Source: an uncultured Pseudomonas sp. (GTDB taxonomy: Bacteria > Pseudomonadota > Gammaproteobacteria > Pseudomonadales > Pseudomonadaceae). Taken from it: a stretch of 64,000 nt of DNA. A model generated the notes under the pieces. The model made no database searches, was not told the origin of the DNA, and was given only the letters and a program-made list of their open reading frames with translations. This document shows positions 8,786-17,195 of this stretch, in pieces. Every line of letters begins with the position of its first letter. The stretch's first letter is position 1. The position numbers and the translations under genes are program-made. The stretch is from contig NZ_CAJYVE010000031.1 of NCBI RefSeq assembly GCF_913777995.1, forward strand, positions 78,257 through 142,256, read 5' to 3'.

Positions 8786-9598
8786 ATGAGCAGCGCCGAG
8801 TTCGCCAAACCCAGCCGCAAGCAACGCGTGCGCACCCTGTGGATCTCTGACGTGCATTTGGGCACCCGCGACTGCCAGGCCGAGCACTTGTCCAGTTTCC
8901 TCAAGGGCTATCAGGCCGATCGTATCTATTTGGTGGGCGACATCATCGATGGATGGAAGATGCGCGGCGGCATGTACTGGCCGCAGGCGCATACCAACGT
9001 GATCCGCCGCCTGCTGACCATGAGCAAGCGTGGCACCGAAGTGATCTACATCACCGGCAACCATGACGAATTCCTGCGCCGCTATTCCAAGTTGATCCTC
9101 GGCAACATCCAGCTGCTGGACGAGGCCGAGCACGTCACCGCCGATGGCCGCCGCCTGCTGGTGATTCATGGCGACCAGTTCGACGTTATTACCCGCTATC
9201 ATCGCTGGCTGGCGTTCCTGGGCGACTCGGCCTACGAATTCACCCTGACCCTCAACCGCTGGCTCAATCACTGGCGCGCCCGCTACGGCTATGGCTACTG
9301 GTCGCTGTCGGCCTACCTCAAGCACAAGGTCAAGACGGCGGTGAACTTCATCAGCGACTTCGAGCAGGCCATTGCCCACGAGTGCGTGCGCCGCGGCCTG
9401 GATGGTGTGGTGTGCGGGCACATCCACCATGCCGAGATCCGTGACGTAGGCGGGGTGGAATACCTCAACTGCGGTGACTGGGTGGAGTCCTGCACCGCGT
9501 TGATCGAACACCTGGACGGCACCATCGAGTTGTACCGGCTGGCCGACGCCCAGCAGTTGGAAAAGCAGCGCGAGAGCGAAACCGTGCCGGCCGCCTGA
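8786..9598 (+). CDS. UDP-2,3-diacylglucosamine diphosphatase-like metallophosphoesterase
   Basis: 270-aa calcineurin-like phosphoesterase. The metal-binding motifs are all visible: SDVHLG, GDIIDGW, GNHDEFLRR, HGDQFD and CGHIHHAE. This is the LpxH/LpxG-like group, which cleaves UDP-diacylglucosamine in lipid A synthesis, but pseudomonads usually also carry a canonical LpxH elsewhere, so the true substrate is open. The frame is open further upstream; the start is set by ATG 8786 (MSSAEFAKPSRK) with GGAGG about 6 bases before it. Monocistronic, divergent from the EamA gene. Confidence 0.85.
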   Translation: MSSAEFAKPSRKQRVRTLWISDVHLGTRDCQAEHLSSFLKGYQADRIYLVGDIIDGWKMRGGMYWPQAHTNVIRRLLTMSKRGTEVIYITGNHDEFLRRYSKLILGNIQLLDEAEHVTADGRRLLVIHGDQFDVITRYHRWLAFLGDSAYEFTLTLNRWLNHWRARYGYGYWSLSAYLKHKVKTAVNFISDFEQAIAHECVRRGLDGVVCGHIHHAEIRDVGGVEYLNCGDWVESCTALIEHLDGTIELYRLADAQQLEKQRESETVPAA

Positions 9599-9607
9599 CT
9601 GCGCTGC

Positions 9608-9919
9608 CTAGAAGGGCACACGCCCCAGCAGCATGTCGCGGAACATCATGAAGTCGCCCAGCAGGCTGTAGAAGGGATGCTGGAAGGTCGCCGGGCGATT
9701 CTTTTCAAAGATGAAGTGGCCGATCCAGGCGAAGCCATAACCGGCCAGCGGGACCAGCCACAGCAGCCACCAGCGGCCACTGCCGATGCCGAATGCCAAC
9801 AGGAAGATCACCAGGCTGGTGCCCACGAAGTGCAGGCGTCGGCAGGTGCTGTTGAGGTGCTCCTGCAAATAGAAGGGATAGAACTGGGCAAAGCTTGAGA
9901 ATTGCCTGACCTGTTCCAT
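9608..9919 (-). CDS. Mpo1-like (DUF962) integral membrane protein
   Basis: 103-aa protein with the DUF962 layout: FYLQEHLNSTCRRLHFVGT, two or three hydrophobic helices (about residues 33-68) and GHFIFEKNRPATFQHP. The conserved histidines (EH, LH, GH, QH) resemble those of yeast Mpo1, a dioxygenase of fatty-acid alpha-oxidation; whether the bacterial protein has that activity is not known to me. GAGG lies about 9 bases before the ATG. It ends 9 bp past the end of the convergent phosphoesterase gene. Confidence 0.85.
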   Translation of the reverse strand: MEQVRQFSSFAQFYPFYLQEHLNSTCRRLHFVGTSLVIFLLAFGIGSGRWWLLWLVPLAGYGFAWIGHFIFEKNRPATFQHPFYSLLGDFMMFRDMLLGRVPF

Positions 9920-9980
9920 GGGCTGCGTCCTCTATTGGGTCCAGTGCCGTGAGTCTAGCCCCATGCGCACCAGCTCGTCA

Positions 9981-11435
9981 TCAATGGCGCCAGAAGGCCG
10001 GGACGCAAAGCACCAGGATGGTGATGATCTCCAGGCGGCCGAGCAGCATGCCAGCCGAGAGAATCCACTTGGCGGCATCGGGCAGGCTGGCGAAGTTGCC
10101 CGCCGGACCAATGACCTCACCCAGCCCCGGGCCGACGCCGGACACGGTACTGGCCGCGCCGGTCAGCGCAGTCATCCAGTCCAGGCCCAGCAGCGACAGC
10201 AGCAGGGCGATCACGCAAATGGTGATGGTGAAGAAGAACGAGAAGGTCAGGATCGATCGCACGATCTCGTCGTCCAGGCGATGGCCGTTGTACTTCTGCT
10301 TGATCACCGCCCGCGGGTGGATGAGCTGGTTGAGGCTGGCCTTGAGCAGGATGTAGGCGACCTGGAAGCGAAAGATCTTCACCCCGCCGGCGGTCGAGCC
10401 CGAGCAGCCGCCAATGAAGCCCAGGTAGAAGAACAGCATCAGCGAGAAATTGCCCCACAGGCTGTAGTCGCCCAGGGCGAAGCCCGTGGTGGTGATCACC
10501 GAGGTCACGTTCAGCGCGACGTGGCGCAAGGCGTCCAGCCAGGGCAGGTCGGTGGTCAGGCCGTACCACAGGGTCATCAGCGCCCAGGTGACCAGCAGCA
10601 GGCCGATCAGCCCCTGCACCTGCTCATCGCGAATCAGTGCCTTACGGTGGCCACGCAGGGTGGCCACGTACAGGGTGAAGGGCAGGCTGCCAAGGATCAT
10701 CACCACGATGGCCACCCAGTGCACCGCCGGTTGTGGCCACTTGGCCAGCGACAGGTCTGAGGTGGAAAAACCGCCGGTGGAGATCGCCGACATCGCATGG
10801 TTGATGGCGTCGAACAGGCTCATGCCCGCCCACCAGAAGCCCAGGGTGCCCAGCACGGTGAAGCCGACGTAGGCGAGGATGATGTACTTGGCCACCATGT
10901 GCGAGCGCGGCATGACTTTTTCCGAGCGGTCCGAGGACTCGGTCTGGAACAGGCGCATGCCGCCGATACGCAGCAGCGGCAGGATCGCCACCGCCATGCC
11001 GATGAAGCCGATACCGCCCAGCCAGTGCAGCATGGAACGCCAGATCAGGATGCCCGGCGACATGTCGTCCAGATGATTGAGCACTGTCGAGCCGGTGGCG
11101 GTGATCCCCGACATGCTCTCGAAGAACGAGTCGGTGTAGCTGATGTGCTGGGTCAACAGAAAGGGCAGGGCCGCGAAGACGCACACCACGATCCAGCTCG
11201 ACACGGTGAGCATGTACATGTCCCGAGGGCGCAGGTGTACGTGTTCGGGGCGGCCGGGAATCACCAGCGCCAGGCCGGCGATGAAAGTGATGGCACTGGC
11301 CCAGAGGAACGAGCGCAGGTCGTCGAGACGGTCGTAGATCACCAGGGTGAGCATGGGCACAACCATGGCGACCGCCAGGGTGATCAGGAAGATGCCGATG
11401 ATGAAACCGATGATGCGAAGGGTCGGCAACGCCAT
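9981..11435 (-). CDS. trkH: TrkH-family potassium uptake channel
   Basis: 484-aa membrane protein with the four pore-loop repeats of Trk/Ktr channels: ESMSGITATGST, MSAISTGGFS, TSVITTTGFALGDY and a fourth with ASTVSGVGPG, plus the HWLGGIGF and GCSGSTAGGVKIFR signatures. It forms the K+-translocating subunit that works with TrkA, which is not in this window. Length matches TrkH of Pseudomonas. It is separated from the DUF962 gene by 61 bp on the same strand and is divergent from the nitroreductase gene. Confidence 0.95.
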   Translation of the reverse strand: MALPTLRIIGFIIGIFLITLAVAMVVPMLTLVIYDRLDDLRSFLWASAITFIAGLALVIPGRPEHVHLRPRDMYMLTVSSWIVVCVFAALPFLLTQHISYTDSFFESMSGITATGSTVLNHLDDMSPGILIWRSMLHWLGGIGFIGMAVAILPLLRIGGMRLFQTESSDRSEKVMPRSHMVAKYIILAYVGFTVLGTLGFWWAGMSLFDAINHAMSAISTGGFSTSDLSLAKWPQPAVHWVAIVVMILGSLPFTLYVATLRGHRKALIRDEQVQGLIGLLLVTWALMTLWYGLTTDLPWLDALRHVALNVTSVITTTGFALGDYSLWGNFSLMLFFYLGFIGGCSGSTAGGVKIFRFQVAYILLKASLNQLIHPRAVIKQKYNGHRLDDEIVRSILTFSFFFTITICVIALLLSLLGLDWMTALTGAASTVSGVGPGLGEVIGPAGNFASLPDAAKWILSAGMLLGRLEIITILVLCVPAFWRH

Positions 11436-11580
11436 GAAACTGCTCTGACTGCTGGAAAAGAGGCGCCATTCTACCCGCGTCGCCTGCCAAGTAAACCGCC
11501 TGCCCGTCGCGTGCCTGGCACTCGATTGCCCGGCGCACAGCCCCTACAATGCCCGACCATCGTTCAAGGAGATTCACCCC

Positions 11581-12141
11581 ATGCAGGCACTCGATGTATT
11601 GCTCAATCGCGTTTCGGTTCCGCGGCTGGTCGAACCGGCCCCGGACGCCGCGCAGCGGGAAATCCTCTTTGGCGCGGCGCTGCGCGCCCCTGACCACGGC
11701 CTGCTCAAGCCCTATCGTTTCCTCTGCGTCGAGGGCGCGGCTCGCGAACGCATGGGCGATCTGCTGGCCGAGGCCTTGCTGCTGCAAGGCGGCAGCCCGA
11801 CCGAACAGCAGCTCGACAAGGCGCGCCTGGGGCCGCTGCGCGCGCCGCTGGTGGTGGTGGTCATCGCGCGCTTGCAGGATCACCCCAAGGTGCCGCGCTC
11901 CGAACAGCGGCTCACCGCTGGCTGCGCTGCCCACGGCATTCTGCTGGCCGCCTACGCCCTCGGCCTGGGCGGTGTGTGGCGCACCGGCGAACTGTCGTTT
12001 TCGCCCCATGTGGCCAAAGGCCTGGGGCTGTCGGACGACGAAGAGGTGCTGGGCTTCCTCTACCTGGGCACCCCGCAGAACCCGCCGCGTGTCGCCGCCA
12101 AGGAAGACACCGCTACCTTCGTCAGTGCCTGGCAGGGCTGA
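11581..12141 (+). CDS. YdjA-like nitroreductase family flavoprotein
   Basis: 186-aa FMN-dependent nitroreductase-fold protein of the YdjA type: RAPDHGLLKPYRFLCVEG near residue 40, the helix AAHGILLAAYALGLGGVWRTG, and a C-terminal GFLYLGTPQNPP. These enzymes bind FMN as dimers and use NAD(P)H; the natural substrate is unknown. AAGGAG precedes the ATG by about 9 bases. The gene is single, convergent with cpxA, 6 bp away. Confidence 0.88.
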   Translation: MQALDVLLNRVSVPRLVEPAPDAAQREILFGAALRAPDHGLLKPYRFLCVEGAARERMGDLLAEALLLQGGSPTEQQLDKARLGPLRAPLVVVVIARLQDHPKVPRSEQRLTAGCAAHGILLAAYALGLGGVWRTGELSFSPHVAKGLGLSDDEEVLGFLYLGTPQNPPRVAAKEDTATFVSAWQG

Positions 12142-12147
12142 GGCGAC

Positions 12148-13485
12148 TCAGAGGCTGGCAGTGATCGGCTCTGGCGGCAGCTCCAGCACCGCCAGAAAGC
12201 CGCCTTCGGGGTGATTGGCCAGGGTCAGGCTGCCGCCGTGGCGTTCGGCGGCGCGGCGGGCGATGGCCAACCCCAGGCCATGTCCGGCGCTGGCCTGGCC
12301 AGGTGCGCGGAAGAAGGGCTCGCCCAGTTGCACGAGATGTTCGCTGGCCGCCCCAGGGCCGTGGTCGCGGACACTGATACGGATGCGCCCGTCACGGCGA
12401 CTGGCATGCAGCTCCACGGCACGATCGGCCGGGCTGAAGCGCCGCGCGTTACGCAGCAGGTTATCCACCGCCCGCTCGATCATGTCGGGCCAGCCCTCGA
12501 CGCTCAGCGGCGCCTGCACCTGCAGGTCGATCGGCGGTGGCAGACCATCGAGCAGCGCGTCGTTGCTGACCCGCTGCAGCAGTGCCTGCAGGTCGACCGG
12601 TTCGGCCTTGGCCATGTCGGCGTCGAGGCGCGCCAGGGTAAGGATTTCGCTGATCAGCGCCTCCAGGCGGTCGCATTCGCGGTCCAGGCGTGGCCAGAGC
12701 TTTTCGCGTTCTTCGGGAGAGGCACGGCCGGCCAGGGCCAGGGCGATGCGCAGGCGCGCCAGCGGTGAGCGCAGTTCATGGGACACGTCACGCAACAGCT
12801 GGCGCTGGCTGGCGATCAGGCTTTGCAGGCGCGCGCCCATACGGTTGAAGTCGGTGGCCAGCACGCCGAATTCGTCGCGGCGGTTGGCCAGCTGCGCCAG
12901 GCTGTGCTGCTGGTAGCTGGTCTGCCCCAGGTCGTACACGGCACTGCGCAGGCGGCTCAGCGGGCGGGTGATGGACAGGGTGACCAGCAGGCTGAACAGG
13001 GTCAGGACCACCAGCGCGATGAGCAGTGCACTGATGGGCCAGACCAGGCTCTGACGGTGCCACTGGTCCAGCTCCGGGTGCGGAATGCGGTAGATCAGCA
13101 GGTAGGTCTCACCGCTGTTCGGGCTGGTGTATTCAGTGGTCAGGCGGCGCCAGGGCAACTGCTGCGGGTCGTCCTTCTGGCGGGCTTCGAAGGCGGCGGC
13201 ACGCGGCGGGAAGGTGCCGGGTATGACCGGCTCGCCGCTGCTGTTGAGCACCTGCACATCGATGCGGTGGCGACGCTTGAGCTTTTCCAGGAAGTCCTGC
13301 GCCGCGCCTGGGCCTTCTTCTTCGAAATGCGTGGCCCAGCGCTTGGGCAGCTCGTTGAGTACCGGATGGCGGCTGAGGATCCAGGCATCCTGGTTAAGCA
13401 TGTGGCCGACCAGGATCGACAGGCCTGCCACCAGGGCGATGGCCAGCCAGAAACTGGCCAGGATTCGCCAGAACAATGAGCGCAC
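12148..13485 (-). CDS. cpxA: Sensor histidine kinase CpxA
   Basis: 445-aa sensor kinase. One membrane helix at about residues 8-30, a periplasmic sensing region, a second helix near 152-175, a HAMP region, an H box with DVSHELRSPLARLR (His about 236), N box VDNLLRNARRFSP, and G boxes ISVRDHGPGA and GHGLGLAIARRAAERHGG. Start is GTG 13485 with GAGGT 7 bases upstream. The order response regulator, LTxxQ protein, kinase is that of the cpxR-cpxA locus of P. aeruginosa as I remember it. It probably senses envelope stress and phosphorylates the regulator encoded at 14158-14835. Confidence 0.88.
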   Translation of the reverse strand: MRSLFWRILASFWLAIALVAGLSILVGHMLNQDAWILSRHPVLNELPKRWATHFEEEGPGAAQDFLEKLKRRHRIDVQVLNSSGEPVIPGTFPPRAAAFEARQKDDPQQLPWRRLTTEYTSPNSGETYLLIYRIPHPELDQWHRQSLVWPISALLIALVVLTLFSLLVTLSITRPLSRLRSAVYDLGQTSYQQHSLAQLANRRDEFGVLATDFNRMGARLQSLIASQRQLLRDVSHELRSPLARLRIALALAGRASPEEREKLWPRLDRECDRLEALISEILTLARLDADMAKAEPVDLQALLQRVSNDALLDGLPPPIDLQVQAPLSVEGWPDMIERAVDNLLRNARRFSPADRAVELHASRRDGRIRISVRDHGPGAASEHLVQLGEPFFRAPGQASAGHGLGLAIARRAAERHGGSLTLANHPEGGFLAVLELPPEPITASL

Positions 13486-13569
13486 GGAGCAACCTCTTTC
13501 TAACAGGAAAACCCGACATGCGCGGCATGTCGGGTCGGGATGGAGCGAAGGTTACGCGAGAAGCCTGGG

Positions 13570-14016
13570 TTATTGCGCCTTTTTGGCCTTTTCGGCTTTC
13601 CAGGCCTGGAACTCTGCCCACTCGGCACGGCGCTCGTCACGTTTTTGCTTCTCGACGTCGAAGGCCTTCTGCTGCTCGGGGGTGAGCAAGGCGCGAATGG
13701 CGTTATCGGTCTTGTCGCGGCTGGCCTGCAGCTCGGCGTCCATGGCCTTCTGCTCAGGGGCAGGCAGCTTGGCGAGGAAGCGCTGGTTGATCTCGCGGCG
13801 CTCGTGAGCCTGTTCACCCATCAGCCGCCCGACTTGCATGCGCTGCTCGCGGGTCAGGTCCAGGTAGGCGAGAGGACCGCGTGGCTTGCCGGGGCCGAAG
13901 TCCTGGTGCATGCGTGGGCCGGCGTCAGGGCCGTCGATGGGCGGTACGGGGGGCGCGGCCATGGTCACGGTGGGCAGGGCTGCTGCGAACATCAGGGCGA
14001 TCAGGGTCTTGCGCAT
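13570..14016 (-). CDS. LTxxQ (Spy/CpxP-family) periplasmic protein
   Basis: 148-aa protein with an N-terminal signal peptide (MRKTLIALMFAAALPTVTMA) and two LTxxQ motifs, LTREQ near residue 55 and LTPEQ near residue 115, separated by a charged helix: the pattern of the Spy/CpxP periplasmic chaperone and stress-sensor family. The start at 14016 is favoured over an in-frame ATG 21 bp upstream because CAGGAGA lies 8 bases before it. It sits between the regulator and the kinase of the Cpx system, so it probably inhibits CpxA or tunes it. A CpxR-box-like repeat lies about 85 bp upstream. Confidence 0.88.
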   Translation of the reverse strand: MRKTLIALMFAAALPTVTMAAPPVPPIDGPDAGPRMHQDFGPGKPRGPLAYLDLTREQRMQVGRLMGEQAHERREINQRFLAKLPAPEQKAMDAELQASRDKTDNAIRALLTPEQQKAFDVEKQKRDERRAEWAEFQAWKAEKAKKAQ

Positions 14017-14099
14017 GGTGTCTCTCCTGGTTTCCATTGCGGCTCGTGGCCGTTGGTGGACAGTCTAGGGAGAGCAAGGTCAAGCGCGGTCAGGGGTGG

Positions 14100-14115
14100 G
14101 TAAAGCCTTTGTAAA
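14100..14115 (+). promoter_or_regulatory. CpxR-box-like direct repeat
   Basis: GTAAAGCCTTTGTAAA: two GTAAA units with a 6-bp spacer, close to the E. coli CpxR consensus of GTAAA repeats. It lies 84 to 99 bp upstream of the LTxxQ gene start and between that gene and cpxR, so it could give Cpx autoregulation of the LTxxQ-cpxA pair. Functional use is inferred. Confidence 0.5.
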
Positions 14116-14119
14116 GGGA

Positions 14120-14150
14120 CGCCGCCGCGAAGCTGGCATTCGCGGCGGCG
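14120..14150 (-). terminator. GC-rich hairpin after cpxR
   Basis: A perfect 12-bp stem (CGCCGCCGCGAA paired with TTCGCGGCGGCG, 7-base loop) just past the cpxR stop. The bases after it on the minus strand are only weakly T-rich, so it may be an attenuator between cpxR and the LTxxQ-cpxA pair rather than a strong terminator. Confidence 0.5.
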
Positions 14151-14157
14151 CCCTGGC

Positions 14158-14835
14158 TCACGGGCTGTAGTAGTAGCCGCGGCTGCGCAGCGCGACGATA
14201 CGCGGCCTGCCGTCGGCATGCGGGCCTATTTTCTTGCGCAGGTTGCTGACGTGCATGTCCAGGCTGCGGTCGTAGAGGGTCAGCTTGCGGCCCAGCGCCA
14301 GCTGGGCCAGTTCCTGTTTGTCCAGCGGCTCGCCGGGCTGGCGCAGCAGCGCTTCGAGCAGGCGACTTTCGGAGACGGTGAGGGTGGTTTCCTTTTCATC
14401 GATACTGACCACGCCGCGCACCGGGCTGAAGCTCAGGTCGCCCAGCTCCAGCTGGCTCGGGGCGCTGACCGGGTGGCTGCGGCGCAGTACGGCGCGCAGG
14501 CGGGCGGTGAGTTCGCGGGGGTCGCAAGGTTTGGCCAGGTAGTCGTCGGCGCCCAGCTCCAGGCCAAGAATGCGGTCAAGCGGCTCGCCCCTGGCCGAGA
14601 GCATCAGCACCGGCAGTTCGGCATGCTCCGTGCGCAGTTGCTTGAGCAGTTCCAGGCCGCTGCCGTCGGGCAGCATCACATCCAGCACCACGGCTGCCGG
14701 GGCGTTCTGCGCCAGCGCATTGCGCGCGCTTTGCCCGTCGTGGCAGGCGCGTACCTGAAACCCTTCCTGCGACAGCCAGCTGCCCAGCAGCTCGCAGAGT
14801 TCCTGGTCATCATCAATCAGTAACAGCTCGCTCAT
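14158..14835 (-). CDS. cpxR: OmpR-family response regulator CpxR
   Basis: 225-aa response regulator. The receiver domain has the acidic pocket (IDDDQE), phospho-acceptor Asp52 (LDVMLPDG), a conserved Ser and Lys (MLSARGEP, LAKPCDP), and a C-terminal winged helix (about residues 125-225, ending LRSRGYYYSP). It pairs with the kinase at 12148-13485. Its start lies 7 bp after the stop of the small coiled-coil gene upstream, so the two are probably co-transcribed. The CpxR name rests on locus order with an LTxxQ protein; RstA-like is the alternative. Confidence 0.88.
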   Translation of the reverse strand: MSELLLIDDDQELCELLGSWLSQEGFQVRACHDGQSARNALAQNAPAAVVLDVMLPDGSGLELLKQLRTEHAELPVLMLSARGEPLDRILGLELGADDYLAKPCDPRELTARLRAVLRRSHPVSAPSQLELGDLSFSPVRGVVSIDEKETTLTVSESRLLEALLRQPGEPLDKQELAQLALGRKLTLYDRSLDMHVSNLRKKIGPHADGRPRIVALRSRGYYYSP

Positions 14836-14842
14836 GACTCAC

Positions 14843-15259
14843 TCAATTCAGCCAGTGACGACGTTGTTTGCGCCAGCCGCCGGCCAGCATGCCGAGCAGC
14901 AGCGCGATCAGGGTAAGGCTGCCGCCGACGGCGAACCACTGCTGGGGTTCGCTCAGCACAGGCGGCGGTATGGCGGCCTGGGCTTCGCGCAGTTGCAGCC
15001 GCAAGCGCTGGTTTTCCTGGCGCAGGCGCGCCACCTGGGTGGTTTCCCGCTCGCCGGCGGCCGCTTCGAGCTGCTGGATGCGTTCGGCGTGTTCGCGTTC
15101 CCGGCTTTCCAGGCGTTGCCTGAGCTGGGTCAGCTCGGCTTGTACCGGATCAGGCGAAGCCACCGCTTGCGAGGCGGCCCCGGCATCCTGTTGCACCTCT
15201 TCGGCCTGGGCCATCGGGCCGCATGCCAGCCATACCGCCAGCCACCATCCTGAACGCAT
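14843..15259 (-). CDS. Membrane-anchored coiled-coil envelope protein of unknown function
   Basis: 138-aa protein with a signal peptide (MRSGWWLAVWLACGPMAQA), a Glu/Arg/Gln-rich coiled coil at about residues 40-95, a C-terminal membrane helix (FAVGGSLTLIALLLGMLAGGW) and a short positive tail (RKQRRHW). The layout recalls the C-terminal part of YgiM/TIGR04211 proteins but without the SH3 domain. It lies directly upstream of cpxR, so it may belong to the envelope stress response. No function can be named. Confidence 0.75.
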   Translation of the reverse strand: MRSGWWLAVWLACGPMAQAEEVQQDAGAASQAVASPDPVQAELTQLRQRLESREREHAERIQQLEAAAGERETTQVARLRQENQRLRLQLREAQAAIPPPVLSEPQQWFAVGGSLTLIALLLGMLAGGWRKQRRHWLN

Positions 15260-15332
15260 TCGTCATCCCCTGATCGTCAGTTCGCTGCACCAACAGTGTC
15301 GGCAGCGAACCCGCAATGATGAGGGAGGCGAT

Positions 15333-15352
15333 GCGCCAGTAGTGACTGGCGC
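15333..15352 (-). terminator. Hairpin after yciI
   Basis: GCGCCAGT-AGTG-ACTGGCGC, an 8-bp perfect stem with a four-base loop, lying 6 to 25 bp after the yciI stop on the minus strand. No strong T run follows, so terminator function is tentative. Confidence 0.35.
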
Positions 15353-15357
15353 GTGGC

Positions 15358-15657
15358 TCAGGGCAGGACCTGGCGGAATGGCTTGACCACCACATTGGCA
15401 TAGACACCGGCGGCCACGAAAGGATCGGCCTTGGCCCAGGTTTCGGCGGCGGCCAGTGAATCGAACTCAGCCACGATCAGGCTGCCGCTGAAGCCGGCCG
15501 GACCCGGGTCGTTGCTGTCGATGGCCGGGTGCGGGCCGGCCAGTACCAGGCGGCCGGCATCCTTGAGGGCATTGAGGCGCTCGAGGTGCGCCGGGCGCAC
15601 GCTCAGGCGCTTTTCCAGGGAGTCCGGGGTGTCGGTCGCGATGATGGCGTAGAGCAT
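15358..15657 (-). CDS. yciI: YciI family protein
   Basis: 99-aa small cytoplasmic protein of the YciI-like ferredoxin-fold family ([42 protein letters not shown], split here only for recognition: key parts are RPAHLERL and GPHP). The conserved His and Asp residues resemble those of related dehydrochlorinase-like enzymes, but E. coli YciI has no agreed function. It starts 1 bp after the yciB stop, so the two form an operon, as in many gammaproteobacteria. Confidence 0.88.
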   Translation of the reverse strand: MLYAIIATDTPDSLEKRLSVRPAHLERLNALKDAGRLVLAGPHPAIDSNDPGPAGFSGSLIVAEFDSLAAAETWAKADPFVAAGVYANVVVKPFRQVLP

Positions 15658-15658
15658 G

Positions 15659-16252
15659 TCAGTCCTTGGTCTTGGTCGTGGAAGAGGCGTCGCTCAGGTA
15701 GCGCGCCAGGTAAAGGCCCTGGCCTACCAGGAACAGCAGGGTCATGGCCAGGCTGCCGAAGACCTTGAAGTCGACCCAGAAGTCTTGATAGGTGAAGGCT
15801 ACATAGAGATTGGCGGCACCGCTGAAGATGAAGAAGACGATCCAGGCGATGTTCAAACGTACCCATACCGGCTGCGGCAGGGTCAGGGCGTGGCCCATGA
15901 CGCGCTGCACCAGTGGCTTGTCGCCGATGAAATGGCTGCCGAGAAAGGCCAGGGCGAACAGCCAGTTGACCACCGGCGCCTTCCACTTCAGGAAGGTCTC
16001 ACTGTGGAAGGCCAGGGTCAGGCTGCCGAATACCAGACAGGCACCGAGGGTCAGCCACTGGCTCTTTTCCAGCATGCGCTGCTTCAGGTAGAGGATGCCG
16101 TAGACCACCACGGAGCTGATGATCAGCACCGCCGTGGCACTGAAGATGCCCCCCAGCGTCACTTCGTGACCCAGGAGTTCGACGGCGCGAGGTTCGGTTT
16201 TATAGACGATGAAGAACAGCAGCAGCGGAATGAAATCGATGAATTGTTTCAC
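15659..16252 (-). CDS. yciB: Inner membrane septation protein YciB (IspA family)
   Basis: 197-aa integral membrane protein with about five helices. It begins at GTG 16252 giving [17 protein letters not shown], the conserved YciB N-terminus; an ATG 39 bp upstream would add an atypical extension. Other family marks are [11 protein letters not shown] and [17 protein letters not shown]. YciB is linked to cell-envelope and septum integrity in enterics. It is followed at 1 bp by yciI. The upstream neighbour is divergent. Confidence 0.9.
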   Translation of the reverse strand: MKQFIDFIPLLLFFIVYKTEPRAVELLGHEVTLGGIFSATAVLIISSVVVYGILYLKQRMLEKSQWLTLGACLVFGSLTLAFHSETFLKWKAPVVNWLFALAFLGSHFIGDKPLVQRVMGHALTLPQPVWVRLNIAWIVFFIFSGAANLYVAFTYQDFWVDFKVFGSLAMTLLFLVGQGLYLARYLSDASSTTKTKD

Positions 16253-16317
16253 AATGGCAGCCAGAAGCGGGATGTGACGGCATAATAACAAACATCAATG
16301 ACCGCGAAAGCTTTCCC

Positions 16318-17181
16318 ATGATTGTCGACCTGCACTGCCATAGCACCGCTTCGGACGGCGCCCTAGCGCCCTCTGCGGTGGTCGCCAGGGCTCATGAAAA
16401 CGGCGTGCGCGTCCTGGCCCTGACCGACCACGACACCCTCGAAGGGCTTCCTGAAGCCCGCGCCGCCGCCCAGGCACTGGGCATGCAACTGATCAACGGT
16501 GTGGAGTTGTCCTGCACCTGGGGCGGGGCGACCATCCACGTGCTGGGCTATGGCTTCGCCGCCGACGCGCCGGCGCTCAACGAGGCCATCGCCAGGCTGC
16601 ATGAGGGCCGCTGGCTGCGCGCCGAGGAAATCAGCCGCAAGCTGGAACTAAAGGGCATGCCCGGGGCTCTTCAGGGAGCCAGGGCGGTGCAGCAGGCGTT
16701 GGGCGACAGCGGCAACGCTCCGGCCCGGCCGCATTTCGCGGACTTTCTGGTCAACGCCGGGTTCGTCAAGGACCGCAGCGAAGCCTTCCGCAAGTGGCTG
16801 GGCGCCGGCAAGCTGGGTGACGTCAAGCAGCACTGGCCGACCCTGGAAGACACCGTGGCCACCTTGCGGGCCTCGGGCGCCTGGGTGAGCCTGGCCCACC
16901 CCATGCACTATGATTTCACCCGCAGCAAGCGGCGTCGGCTGGTCGGCGAGTTCATCCAGGCCGGCGGCCATGCCATCGAGGCGGTCAACGGCATGCAGGC
17001 TGCCGAGCAGGTGGGCAGCCTGGCCATCCTGGCCCGGGAGTTCGGCCTGCTGGTGAGTGCCGGCAGTGACTTCCACGGCCCGGGCCACTGGTCGGAGATT
17101 GGCATTTACCGGCCACTGCCCGAAGACCTGCCATCGCTGTGTGAGCGTTTCAAACAAGAATCCAGCGTCGCTGCTGGCTGA
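16318..17181 (+). CDS. rnm: PHP-domain phosphoesterase, RNase AM (YciV) family
   Basis: 287-aa PHP metalloenzyme with the metal-binding motifs DLHCHSTASDG (residues 4-14), ALTDHDTLEG (34-43), NGVELS, SLAHPMHYD and SAGSDFHGPG. E. coli YciV (RNase AM) is a 5'-3' exonuclease acting on short oligoribonucleotides and RNA 5' ends and trims ribosomal RNA. The next gene, a YciO homologue, starts 14 bp downstream; the rnm-yciO-scpA-scpB order is typical. It is divergent from yciB. Confidence 0.88.
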   Translation: MIVDLHCHSTASDGALAPSAVVARAHENGVRVLALTDHDTLEGLPEARAAAQALGMQLINGVELSCTWGGATIHVLGYGFAADAPALNEAIARLHEGRWLRAEEISRKLELKGMPGALQGARAVQQALGDSGNAPARPHFADFLVNAGFVKDRSEAFRKWLGAGKLGDVKQHWPTLEDTVATLRASGAWVSLAHPMHYDFTRSKRRRLVGEFIQAGGHAIEAVNGMQAAEQVGSLAILAREFGLLVSAGSDFHGPGHWSEIGIYRPLPEDLPSLCERFKQESSVAAG

Positions 17182-17195
17182 TACAGGAAGTTACC

